Assembly: GCF_000622365.1 (NCBI RefSeq)
Contig: NZ_JASC01000014.1
Span: 496,001 to 560,000 of the forward strand
Direction: 5' to 3'
DNA from: Sulfitobacter noctilucae
GTDB taxonomy: Bacteria > Pseudomonadota > Alphaproteobacteria > Rhodobacterales > Rhodobacteraceae
DNA: 64,000 bases
Part shown: piece after piece, positions 25,318 to 33,721 of the stretch
Position numbering within the stretch: position 1 is the first letter of the stretch
How the letters are laid out: the number at the start of each line of letters is the position of its first letter
Translations under genes and position numbers: made by a program
Notes under the pieces: generated by a model
Told to the model about the DNA's origin: nothing
The model's database searches: none
Seen by the model: the letters and a program-made list of their open reading frames with translations, nothing else

Positions 25318-26832
25318 ATGGCAAATCCGCTTTATGACACATTGTTCGGTGCCCACGCCGGTGCGACGACCCCTTTTTTGCACCTGCCGGATGGCAGCGT
25401 CTGGACCCATCAGGACTTTCTTGAGACGACCGCACGCTTTGCCCACGCGATCACTGATCTTGGCCTAAAACCCGGTGACAGGGTCGCCGCCCAGATCGAA
25501 AAATCTCCGCAGGCGCTGGCTCTATATGCCGCTTGTGCGCAGGCGGGGCTTGTGTTTTTGCCGCTCAACACTGGCTACACCGTGGACGAGCTGACCTATT
25601 TCATCGACAACAGTGGGGCAGCACTGGTGGTCTGTGACCTTGCCAAGAAAGAGGGCCTGACACCTGTTGCAACAAACCTGAATGCACAGATTGAAACGCT
25701 GGGCGCGGACGGGCAGGGCAGCTTGCCTGACATGGCCGCAAAAGCATCTGGCAGCTTTGACACCGTGCCGCGCAGCGCAGACGATCTGGCGGCGTTTCTG
25801 TATACATCAGGCACCACCGGGCGCTCTAAAGGTGCGATGCTGACGCAAGCGAACCTGCTGTCCAACGCGGAAACACTGGTTGAGGAGTGGCGTTTCACCG
25901 AAGACGATGTGCTGCTGCACGCCCTGCCGATCTTCCACACCCACGGGTTGTTCGTGGCGACCAATACGGTGCTGGCCGCCGGGGGCAGCATGATCTTCCT
26001 GCCCAAGTTCGACGCCGATCAGGTCATCGATTGGCTACCGAAAGCGACCAGCATGATGGGGGTGCCGACCTTCTACACGCGTCTGCTGGATGATGCCCGC
26101 TTCACTCAAGATCTCGCCGCGCATATGCGGCTTTTTATCTCCGGTTCCGCCCCGTTGCTGGCTGAAACCCATGTGCAGTTCGAAGGGCGCACCGGCCACC
26201 GTATTCTGGAACGCTACGGGATGACGGAAACCAATATGAACACTTCCAACCCCTATGAGGGAGAGCGGCGTGCAGGTACCGTGGGGTTCCCGCTGCCGGG
26301 GGTTGAGCTGAAAATCACCGATCCGGCGGATGGCCATACGCTGGCGGATGGTGAGGTCGGCCAGATTGAGGTTCGCGGTGCCAACGTGTTCAAGGGCTAT
26401 TGGCAGATGCCGGAAAAGACCGCAGCCGAGTTGCGCGAAGACGGGTTCTTCATCACGGGCGATCTGGGCAAGGTCGATGAGGATGGCTACGTCCACATTG
26501 TCGGGCGCAACAAGGATCTGATCATCTCTGGTGGCTATAACATCTATCCAAAAGAGATCGAACTGGTGCTGGACGAACAACCCGGCGTGCTGGAAAGCGC
26601 GGTGATCGGCGTGCCGCATCCCGACTTTGGTGAAACGGTTGTCGGTGTGCTGGTGCCCGCTGCCGGACAGACCCCAGACACCGACGCGATCATGGAGGCG
26701 GTGAAAGCGTCGCTGGCGCGGTTCAAACACCCCCGTAAATTGGTGGTACTGGATGCCTTGCCACGCAACACCATGGGCAAGGTGCAGAAGAATATTCTGC
26801 GTGATCAATATGGCGGGATGTTTGCGGAGTAG
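25318..26832 (+). CDS. matB: malonyl-CoA synthetase
   Basis: ATP-dependent ligation of malonate to CoA. 504 residues of the AMP-forming acyl-CoA synthetase superfamily. A3 motif LYTSGTTGRSKGAML near residue 162, A5 region RYGMTETNMNTSNPYEGERRAGTVG (a sequence typical of MatB), hinge motif GRNKDLIISGGYNIYPKEIE, and the catalytic lysine in PRNTMGKVQK near the C-terminus. It ends nine bases before the convergent glpR stop. Confidence 0.93.
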   Translation: MANPLYDTLFGAHAGATTPFLHLPDGSVWTHQDFLETTARFAHAITDLGLKPGDRVAAQIEKSPQALALYAACAQAGLVFLPLNTGYTVDELTYFIDNSGAALVVCDLAKKEGLTPVATNLNAQIETLGADGQGSLPDMAAKASGSFDTVPRSADDLAAFLYTSGTTGRSKGAMLTQANLLSNAETLVEEWRFTEDDVLLHALPIFHTHGLFVATNTVLAAGGSMIFLPKFDADQVIDWLPKATSMMGVPTFYTRLLDDARFTQDLAAHMRLFISGSAPLLAETHVQFEGRTGHRILERYGMTETNMNTSNPYEGERRAGTVGFPLPGVELKITDPADGHTLADGEVGQIEVRGANVFKGYWQMPEKTAAELREDGFFITGDLGKVDEDGYVHIVGRNKDLIISGGYNIYPKEIELVLDEQPGVLESAVIGVPHPDFGETVVGVLVPAAGQTPDTDAIMEAVKASLARFKHPRKLVVLDALPRNTMGKVQKNILRDQYGGMFAE

Positions 26833-26841
26833 CGCTAGCCG

Positions 26842-27600
26842 TTAAACAGCGACGATCTGCGTACCCCAGGCCCCGCAGGCCTGGGTCAGCTTTGGCGGCA
26901 ACGGACCATCGGTAAACAGCGTCCCAACATCTTGCAAACTGCAGATCGTCAGCGGGGCCTTGCGCTGGAATTTCAGATGATCCGCCGCGACCATCACCTT
27001 GCGCGAGCGTTGGATCGCGGTGCGACTGACGAGCACTTCCTGCCCGTCGAAATCCAGCAAATCTCCGTCTTCGTCGATCGCGGAACAGCCCAACACTGAC
27101 ACGTCGAATTTGAACTGTTTGACCATTTCCGCCGTCAGCCCGCCCACCATGCCACCATCCGAACGGCGCAACACGCCGCCCGTCAGGATGATCTCGCAGC
27201 TGTGATTGGCCGCCAGCGTATTGGCGATGTTGATGTTGTTGGTCACCACCAGAAGGTTCTCGTGATCCAGCAACTCGCGGGCCACGGCTTCTGTCGTCGT
27301 GCCGATGTTCATAAACACTGACGCACCGGGGGGGATCGCCTGCGCGCAGGCCTCCGCTATCGCTTTCTTGCCGTCTTCGTTCAAGCGTCGGCGCTCTTCG
27401 TAAACAATATTTACCACGCCTGATGGCACAACCGCGCCACCATGCACGCGGTCCAGCCGTCCGGTATCGGCCAGTTCAGACAAGTCGCGACGGATCGTTT
27501 GGACCGTCACGTCGAACGCCTCTGCCAACCCGTCCACGGTCACTTTGCCCTCTTTGCGGGCAAGTTCCAAAATCTCTTTCTGTCTGAAATTCGAGACCAT
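26842..27600 (-). CDS. glpR: DeoR-family repressor of glycerol genes
   Basis: 252 residues: N-terminal DeoR helix-turn-helix (about 5-57, with KVTVDGLAEAFDVTVQTIRRDLSELADTGRLDRVHGGAVV) and a sugar-phosphate-sensing domain (about 75-235, with VFMNIGTTTEAVARELL and the LTGGVLRRSDGGMVG segment). DeoR-type GlpR proteins respond to glycerol-3-phosphate. The gene diverges from glpD, and a GlpR-like half-site repeat lies in the shared 235-base region. Confidence 0.9.
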   Translation of the reverse strand: MVSNFRQKEILELARKEGKVTVDGLAEAFDVTVQTIRRDLSELADTGRLDRVHGGAVVPSGVVNIVYEERRRLNEDGKKAIAEACAQAIPPGASVFMNIGTTTEAVARELLDHENLLVVTNNINIANTLAANHSCEIILTGGVLRRSDGGMVGGLTAEMVKQFKFDVSVLGCSAIDEDGDLLDFDGQEVLVSRTAIQRSRKVMVAADHLKFQRKAPLTICSLQDVGTLFTDGPLPPKLTQACGAWGTQIVAV

Positions 27601-27744
27601 TGTCTCTCCGTCTTCATTTGTCTGACCACAATCACCGCAGCGCGGCCCGCGTCAAGTCTCACGGGTGTTCGGTTTCGTGCTTCTTTGATCCAATAAGAAT
27701 AGATTAATGTAGATTTCCCCGTATAGTAGTATGTGGATCAAAAG

Positions 27745-27761
27745 CGAACATAAACGAACAT
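27745..27761. promoter_or_regulatory. candidate GlpR operator (direct repeat)
   Basis: CGAACAT occurs at 27745-27751 and again at 27755-27761, spaced exactly ten bases. On the other strand this is ATGTTCG, matching the ATKYTCG core of the Escherichia coli GlpR half-site; the right copy (AATGTTCGTT) matches the full ten-base half-site. The site is 75 bases upstream of glpD. Confidence 0.65.
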
Positions 27762-27835
27762 TCGCGCTTGATGAATGATAGGCTGTCGTGCTTAGTGTCG
27801 AAACGCTCGAGCGAGGAGGCTGGGGTGGATGATGA

Positions 27836-29452
27836 ATGCGGGGGGCTTCATTGGATCAGCCAACAGATCACGACATCGTCGATCTCTTCGTCATTGGTGG
27901 CGGGATCAACGGCTGTGGCATCGCCCGTGATGCGGCGGGACGTGGCCTGAGCGTTGAACTGGCCGAGATGAACGATCTGGCATCCGCGACCTCATCTGCC
28001 TCCACTAAGCTTTTCCACGGCGGCCTGCGGTATCTTGAGTATTGGGAAGTCCGGCTGGTCCGCGAAGCGCTGATCGAGCGTGAAACGCTGTTAAAGGCCA
28101 TGCCGCATATCTCGTGGCCCATGCGGTTTGTACTGCCCTACCACCCTGACATGCGGTTCGAAGGCGACACGCCTACGTCCAAGTTGCTGAACGTGGTGAT
28201 GCCGTGGATGAAGGGCCGCCGCCCGGCCTGGCTGATCCGGTTGGGCCTTTTCATGTACGACAATCTGGGCGGGCGGCAGATTTTGAAGGGCACGACTGCG
28301 GTCTCCTTGCGCGGTACGGTCGAGGGTGCGCCGCTGCAGGAACGCTTTGAGAAAGCGTATGAATATTCGGATTGCTGGATCGAAGACAGCCGTCTGGTGG
28401 TGCTGAATGCCCGTGATGCGCAGGCCCGTGGTGCAAAGATCAACGTCCGCACGCGCGTTGCTGCCGCCGAACAGGTGGACGGGTTGTGGCGCGTCACACT
28501 CGAAGATCAAACGACTGGCCAGACGCGCAGTGTCACCGCACGGATGCTTGTGAATGCGGGCGGGCCTTGGGTCGAAAACGTCATTCGCAACACGGTGCGC
28601 ATCAATTCCAGCGAGGGCGTGCGCTTGGTCCGCGGCAGCCATATCGTGACACGCAAGCTTTATGATCACGACAAATGCTACTTCTTTCAGGGCGAGGATG
28701 GGCGCATCATTTTCACCATCCCCTATGAGGGCGATTTTACCCTGATCGGGACCACGGATGCCGAACATACGGATGTGACAGAGACACCCGTCTGCACGCC
28801 CGAGGAACGTGACTACCTGCTGGATTTTGCTTCCAAGTACCTTAAGGTGCCGGTGACAGTGGATGATGTGGTCTGGACCTATTCAGGTGTACGTCCGCTT
28901 TATGACGATGGCGCAAGTTCGGCCACGGCAGCTACACGCGATTATGTGTTGAAGGTAGATCAGTCCGCCGGGGCACCGATGCTGAATGTCTTTGGCGGCA
29001 AGATCACGACCTACCGCAAGCTGGCGGAATCGGCGTTAGAAAAAATTGTGCCGTTCTTCGAGGGGGCGTTGACCCCGTGGACCGCTGGCGTGGCCCTTCC
29101 GGGTGGTGATTTTGCGGTGGACGGCGTGGCCGCGCTGCAGGCACGGCTCGAAAAGGCCTATCCGTTTCTGTCGCCCCATTGGGCCGCACGGCTGGTCAAA
29201 GCCTACGGCACCGAGAGTTTTGATGTTTTGGACGACGCTAAAAAAGCGGATGATTTGGGGCAGGATTTCGGGGCTACGCTGACCGAACGCGAAGTGCTCT
29301 GGCTGGTGGACCGGGAATTTGCGCGCAGCGCTCAGGACATTATTTGGCGGCGGTCCAAGCTGGGGCTGCGCCTGACATCCGAGCAGATCAAAACGCTTGA
29401 TGATTGGCTGGCAGACGGGCCAGCAGCCATCGCAAAGAAAAGCGCGGTCTAG
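27836..29452 (+). CDS. glpD: glycerol-3-phosphate dehydrogenase (FAD, respiratory)
   Basis: Oxidises glycerol-3-phosphate to dihydroxyacetone phosphate at the inner membrane and passes electrons to ubiquinone. 538 residues: FAD-binding DLFVIGGGINGCGIARDAAGRGL near the N-terminus, the STKLFHGGLRYLE motif, and a C-terminal DAO_C domain (about 395-520). The start is uncertain: the ATG at 27836 has AGGAGG 16 bases upstream, while an in-frame TTG at 27851 has a G-run five bases upstream. First gene of the glycerol operon. Confidence 0.92.
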   Translation: MRGASLDQPTDHDIVDLFVIGGGINGCGIARDAAGRGLSVELAEMNDLASATSSASTKLFHGGLRYLEYWEVRLVREALIERETLLKAMPHISWPMRFVLPYHPDMRFEGDTPTSKLLNVVMPWMKGRRPAWLIRLGLFMYDNLGGRQILKGTTAVSLRGTVEGAPLQERFEKAYEYSDCWIEDSRLVVLNARDAQARGAKINVRTRVAAAEQVDGLWRVTLEDQTTGQTRSVTARMLVNAGGPWVENVIRNTVRINSSEGVRLVRGSHIVTRKLYDHDKCYFFQGEDGRIIFTIPYEGDFTLIGTTDAEHTDVTETPVCTPEERDYLLDFASKYLKVPVTVDDVVWTYSGVRPLYDDGASSATAATRDYVLKVDQSAGAPMLNVFGGKITTYRKLAESALEKIVPFFEGALTPWTAGVALPGGDFAVDGVAALQARLEKAYPFLSPHWAARLVKAYGTESFDVLDDAKKADDLGQDFGATLTEREVLWLVDREFARSAQDIIWRRSKLGLRLTSEQIKTLDDWLADGPAAIAKKSAV

Positions 29453-29474
29453 GGCCGTGACGGGGGAGAGAAAT

Positions 29475-30563
29475 ATGTCACTTGTGCTGGAGGGGGTCAC
29501 CAAGGTCGTGAACGGCCAGACCCATATCCAACCAACCGATCTTGAGCTGTCCTCGGGCACGATGAACGTGCTGTTGGGCCCAACGCAGGCGGGCAAGACA
29601 TCGCTGATGCGCATCATGGCGGGGCTGGATGTGCCCAACGAAGGTCGCGTGATCTGGGGCGGCAAAGATGTCACCGGAATGCGTGTGCAGGACCGGGGCG
29701 TAGCGATGGTCTATCAGCAGTTCATTAACTACCCCTCGATGACCGTTTACGAGAATATCGCCAGCCCGATGCGTCTGCTGGGCAAGTCCAAAGCCGAGAT
29801 TGATACGGCGGTGCGCAAGGCTGCCGATCTGATGCAGTTGACGCCCATGCTGGACCGTAAACCCCTTGAGCTATCGGGCGGACAGCAACAGCGCTGCGCG
29901 CTGGCGCGGGCCTTGGTGAAAGATGCGGGGTTGGTGTTGCTGGACGAGCCTTTGGCGAACCTCGACTACAAGCTGCGCGAAGAATTGCGTGCTGAAATCC
30001 CTAAAATTTTCGAGGAGGCAGGCTCGATCTTTGTCTATGCGACCACGGAACCCGAAGAGGCGCTTTTGCTGGGCGGCAACACCGCGACCATGTGGGAAGG
30101 GCGGGTGACCCAATTCGGCCCGACGCCGACCGTCTACCGCCAGCCGGTCGATGCGACCACGGCGCGGGTATTCTCGGACCCGCCAATGAATTTTCTGACC
30201 ATCACCAAGACAGGCAGCACGCTGGCCTTCGGGGAAGGGCAGACAGCACCGGCCATCGCGGCCTTTGACGGGCTGGAGGACGGTGTCTATCTCGCTGGCT
30301 TCCGCCCCAACCATCTGGAACTGTCGCAGCACACGGGCGACGCACTTGAATTCACCGGCCCACTGGGCGTGACCGAGATTACCGGGTCCGAGACCTTTGT
30401 ACATCTCGACCATCACGGTGAAAGCTGGGTCGGTCTGGTACATGGCGTTAAAAACCTGACCATCGGAGAGACGCTGAAGGTCTATCTGGACCCGCGCCAC
30501 ATTTACATTTTCGACCAAAACGGCACATCCGTCGCGGCCGCATCCTATGCAAAGGCGGCCTGA
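29475..30563 (+). CDS. glpS: glycerol ABC transporter ATPase 1
   Basis: 362 residues of the CUT1-like importer ATPase group, with a C-terminal TOBE-type regulatory domain (about 240-355). Walker A GPTQAGKT (35-42), signature LSGGQ (133-137) and Walker B LVLLDEP are intact, but the switch histidine is absent: the usual VTHD is replaced by ATTE, with Thr191 at the His position. The partner GlpT has the opposite defect. The start at 29475 follows a GGGGGAGAG site; a longer in-frame extension overlaps glpD and is unlikely. Named after the Rhizobium leguminosarum glpSTPQUV importer. Confidence 0.9.
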   Translation: MSLVLEGVTKVVNGQTHIQPTDLELSSGTMNVLLGPTQAGKTSLMRIMAGLDVPNEGRVIWGGKDVTGMRVQDRGVAMVYQQFINYPSMTVYENIASPMRLLGKSKAEIDTAVRKAADLMQLTPMLDRKPLELSGGQQQRCALARALVKDAGLVLLDEPLANLDYKLREELRAEIPKIFEEAGSIFVYATTEPEEALLLGGNTATMWEGRVTQFGPTPTVYRQPVDATTARVFSDPPMNFLTITKTGSTLAFGEGQTAPAIAAFDGLEDGVYLAGFRPNHLELSQHTGDALEFTGPLGVTEITGSETFVHLDHHGESWVGLVHGVKNLTIGETLKVYLDPRHIYIFDQNGTSVAAASYAKAA

Positions 30564-30572
30564 GGGGGGGAT

Positions 30573-31658
30573 ATGGCAAAGATCACACTCGATAATCTGG
30601 CACATTCCTATCTGCCCAACCCCAAGGGCGAGGATGATTTTGCGCTTAAGGAACTGAACCACGATTGGGTCGATGGCGAAGCCTATGCGCTGCTCGGGGC
30701 ATCGGGCTGTGGCAAATCCACCTTGCTCAACATCATCTCGGGCCTGCTGCATCCCAGCCAGGGTCGCATCCTCTTTGACGACAAGGACGTGACACACGCG
30801 CCCACGACCGAACGCAACATCGCCCAGGTTTTTCAGTTTCCGGTGGTCTACGACACGATGACCGTGCGCGATAATCTGGCCTTTCCGCTGCGCAATCGCG
30901 GGGCGGATGCGGCTTACGTCGCGCAGCGCGTGCAGCAGATTGCGGCGATGATCGGTATGGAAGACATGCTGAACCGCAAGGCGCGCGGGCTGGCGGCGGA
31001 TGCCAAACAAAAGATCTCGCTGGGGCGGGGTATGGTGCGCGAAGACGTCAACGCGCTGCTTTTCGACGAGCCACTGACGGTGATCGACCCGCATATGAAG
31101 TGGGAATTGCGCACCCAGCTTAAATCTCTGCACCACGAATTCGGACACACGATGATCTATGTCACCCATGACCAGACCGAGGCGCTGACCTTTGCCGACA
31201 AGGTTGCGGTAATGTTTGATGGCCGCGTGGTGCAGATGGGCACGCCGCAGGAATTGTTCGAGCGGCCCGAGCATACCTTCGTGGGCTACTTCATCGGCTC
31301 GCCCGGCATGAATGTGCTGAACGCTGAAGTGACCGGTGACCGGGCTATGATTGCAGGTACGCAAGTTGCGCTTGGCCGTGATTTTGGTGCGCCCACGGGC
31401 AAGGTCGAATTGGGCGTGCGCCCTGAGTTCACCCGTCTGACCAGTGAGGACACAGGGTTGCCCGTGACGATCAAACGGATCGAGGATGTGGGCCGCCACA
31501 AGATCGTCCGCGCCGATTTTGAAGGAACCCCTCTCAACGTGATCGTCGAGGAGGGCCGCGAGATCTCGCCCGACATGACCCGCATCACCTTCGATCCGGC
31601 GGGCGTGAACATCTATGCCGACAGCTGGCGCGTCGCACCAAAAGGAGACGCCGCATGA
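30573..31658 (+). CDS. glpT: glycerol ABC transporter ATPase 2
   Basis: 361 residues: Walker A GASGCGKST (42-50), Walker B ALLFDEP and an intact switch His199 in YVTHDQTEAL, plus a TOBE domain (about 235-355). The ABC signature is lost: LAADA (140-144) stands where LSGGQ is expected. In a GlpS-GlpT dimer the GlpT nucleotide site would face the good GlpS signature, and the GlpS site would face this degenerate one. Ends in an ATGA overlap with glpP. Confidence 0.9.
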   Translation: MAKITLDNLAHSYLPNPKGEDDFALKELNHDWVDGEAYALLGASGCGKSTLLNIISGLLHPSQGRILFDDKDVTHAPTTERNIAQVFQFPVVYDTMTVRDNLAFPLRNRGADAAYVAQRVQQIAAMIGMEDMLNRKARGLAADAKQKISLGRGMVREDVNALLFDEPLTVIDPHMKWELRTQLKSLHHEFGHTMIYVTHDQTEALTFADKVAVMFDGRVVQMGTPQELFERPEHTFVGYFIGSPGMNVLNAEVTGDRAMIAGTQVALGRDFGAPTGKVELGVRPEFTRLTSEDTGLPVTIKRIEDVGRHKIVRADFEGTPLNVIVEEGREISPDMTRITFDPAGVNIYADSWRVAPKGDAA

Positions 31659-32527
31659 ACAAGACCGTTAATCAAAAGGCCTGGTTTCTGATCCTCCCCG
31701 TGCTGGTACTGGTGGCATTCTCCGCCGTGATCCCATTGATGACCGTGGTGAATTATTCGGTACAAGACACCTTCGGCAACAACCAGTTCTTCTGGGCAGG
31801 GCTTGAGTGGTTCGAGGAAATGCTGGATTCCGAGCGGATGTGGGATGCGCTGGGCCGCCAGCTTGCCTTCTCTGCCATCATTTTGGCCATCGAGATTCCG
31901 CTGGGGATATTTGTAGCGCTCAACATGCCGAAATCGGGCTTCTGGGCGTCGCTTTGTCTGGTGCTGATGTCACTTCCGCTGCTGATCCCGTGGAACGTGG
32001 TGGGCACCATCTGGCAGATTTTTGGCCGCGTGGATATCGGCCTGCTGGGCCACACGCTGGCGGCGATGGGGATCGACTATAACTATACCCAGAACATCTA
32101 TGCCGCGTGGATCACCGTTATTGTGATGGATGTCTGGCACTGGACTTCGCTGGTGGCACTGCTTGCCTATGCCGGTTTGCAGTCTATCCCCGACGCCTAT
32201 TACCAAGCCGCCAAAATTGATCAGGCCAGCCGTTGGAAAGTCTTCCGTTTCATCGAGTTGCCCAAGATCATGGGTGTGCTGATGATCGCCATTCTGCTGC
32301 GCTTCATGGACAGTTTTATGATCTATACCGAGCCGTTCGTTGTCACCGGCGGCGGTCCGGGCAATGCGACAACCTTCTTGTCGATTGATCTGGTTAAAAT
32401 GGCGCTGGGGCAGTTTGACCTTGGCCCTGCGGCGGCGTTCTCGATCATGTATTATCTCGTGATCCTACTGATTTCATACGTCTTTTACACCGTGATGACG
32501 AACCTTGATAAGCGGGAGGGCTACTGA
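31655..32527 (+). CDS. glpP: glycerol ABC transporter permease 1
   Basis: 290-residue inner-membrane protein with six hydrophobic segments and the CUT1-type cytoplasmic loop DAYYQAAKIDQASRWKVFRFIELPKIMGVL (EAA motif). MalF-like position in the operon. Overlaps glpT by four bases and glpQ by one (TGATG). Confidence 0.9.
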   Translation: MNKTVNQKAWFLILPVLVLVAFSAVIPLMTVVNYSVQDTFGNNQFFWAGLEWFEEMLDSERMWDALGRQLAFSAIILAIEIPLGIFVALNMPKSGFWASLCLVLMSLPLLIPWNVVGTIWQIFGRVDIGLLGHTLAAMGIDYNYTQNIYAAWITVIVMDVWHWTSLVALLAYAGLQSIPDAYYQAAKIDQASRWKVFRFIELPKIMGVLMIAILLRFMDSFMIYTEPFVVTGGGPGNATTFLSIDLVKMALGQFDLGPAAAFSIMYYLVILLISYVFYTVMTNLDKREGY

Positions 32528-33363
32528 TGGCCGACACCATTGCAACCCTGCGCCGCAGCCGTCGGATCAAGGGCAGTGCTGTTGTCATGGGGCTTTATCT
32601 GCTGTTCCTGCTGCTGCCGATCTATTGGCTGCTGATGATGAGCCTCAAGACCAACAGCGAGATCCTGAACAGCTTTACCCTATGGCCGCGCGACCTGACC
32701 TTTGACAACTACCGCACCATCCTGACCGATGCTTCGTGGTACACGGGATACCTGAATTCGATGGCCTATGTGGTGATGAACATGGTCATCTCCTTGGCTG
32801 TCGCACTGCCTGCGGCCTATGCTTTCAGCCGGTACTCGTTTCTAGGCGACAAGCATCTGTTTTTCTGGCTGTTGACCAACCGGATGGCCCCGCCTGCGGT
32901 TTTCGCGCTGCCGTTTTTCCAGCTGTATTCAAGCGTCGGATTGTTTGACACCCACATCGCTGTGGCGCTGGCGCACTGCCTGTTCAACGTGCCGCTGGCG
33001 GTCTGGATCCTCGAAGGTTTCATGCGCGGCGTGCCAAAGGAAATCGACGAGACGGCCTATATCGACGGCTATTCCTTCCCGCGCTTTTTCGTGCAGATTT
33101 TCACGCCGCTGGTGGCCTCCGGTATCGGTGTGACGGCGTTTTTTCTCTTCATGTTCTCATGGGTGGAACTGCTGCTCAGCCGCACACTGACCAGCGTTAA
33201 TGCCAAGCCCATCGCCGCCACAATGACACGCACCGTAGGTGCAGCAGGCATCGACTGGGGCGTGCTGGCCGCCGCCGGTGTGCTGACAATCGTACCGGGT
33301 GCTTTGGTCATCTACTTCGTGCGCAACTACATCGCCAAGGGCTTTGCCCTGGGCCGCGTCTAA
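32527..33363 (+). CDS. glpQ: glycerol ABC transporter permease 2
   Basis: 278-residue MalG-like permease with six hydrophobic segments; EAA loop KEIDETAYIDGYSFPRFFVQIFTPLVASGIGV. Not the glycerophosphodiester phosphodiesterase that carries the same symbol in enterobacteria. The start is coupled to the glpP stop. Confidence 0.9.
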   Translation: MADTIATLRRSRRIKGSAVVMGLYLLFLLLPIYWLLMMSLKTNSEILNSFTLWPRDLTFDNYRTILTDASWYTGYLNSMAYVVMNMVISLAVALPAAYAFSRYSFLGDKHLFFWLLTNRMAPPAVFALPFFQLYSSVGLFDTHIAVALAHCLFNVPLAVWILEGFMRGVPKEIDETAYIDGYSFPRFFVQIFTPLVASGIGVTAFFLFMFSWVELLLSRTLTSVNAKPIAATMTRTVGAAGIDWGVLAAAGVLTIVPGALVIYFVRNYIAKGFALGRV

Positions 33364-33379
33364 CTGGGAGGGGACCACT

Positions 33380-33652
33380 ATGGACTGGATGGCATGGACA
33401 TGGCCGACCGCCGCTTTCTTCGGGATCATCGCGGCCACGCTGATCACCTTCACGGTGCTGGCGATCAAATACCCCGAGGTGCCCCGCCATGGGGTGCTCG
33501 GGATCGAAACGACGCGGGGTGATCGGTTGTTCATCACGCTGCTGGGCTCTGCCTTTATCAATCTGGCATGGCTTGGACTGCTCAGCGCGCCGCAATGGGG
33601 TGCGTTGGTCGTCTGTTTTTTCTACGCGCTGGCGGTGTTCCGCTGGGTTTAG
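33380..33652 (+). CDS. glpU: small membrane protein of the glycerol importer (DUF2160)
   Basis: 90 residues with two or three hydrophobic segments (WPTAAFFGIIAATLITFTVLAI; LFITLLGSAFINLAWLGLLS; WGALVVCFFYALAVF) and the conserved linker RHGVLGIETTRGDRLF. DUF2160 proteins occur in glpSTPQUV operons; their function is unknown, possibly an accessory subunit. The start at 33380 is chosen from the GGGAGGGGACC site and operon spacing (16 bases after glpQ). Confidence 0.85.
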   Translation: MDWMAWTWPTAAFFGIIAATLITFTVLAIKYPEVPRHGVLGIETTRGDRLFITLLGSAFINLAWLGLLSAPQWGALVVCFFYALAVFRWV

Positions 33653-33721
33653 AAAAGACCAACTGGGCACCGGGCAAGCAAGGCCCGTCGGCCTGAACGT
33701 TCTAATTAGGGAGGAACAAAA

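Noticed and set aside
29871..31499. 542-residue reverse reading frame
   Set aside because: Antisense to glpS and glpT, both clear ABC ATPases; no recognisable motif of its own.
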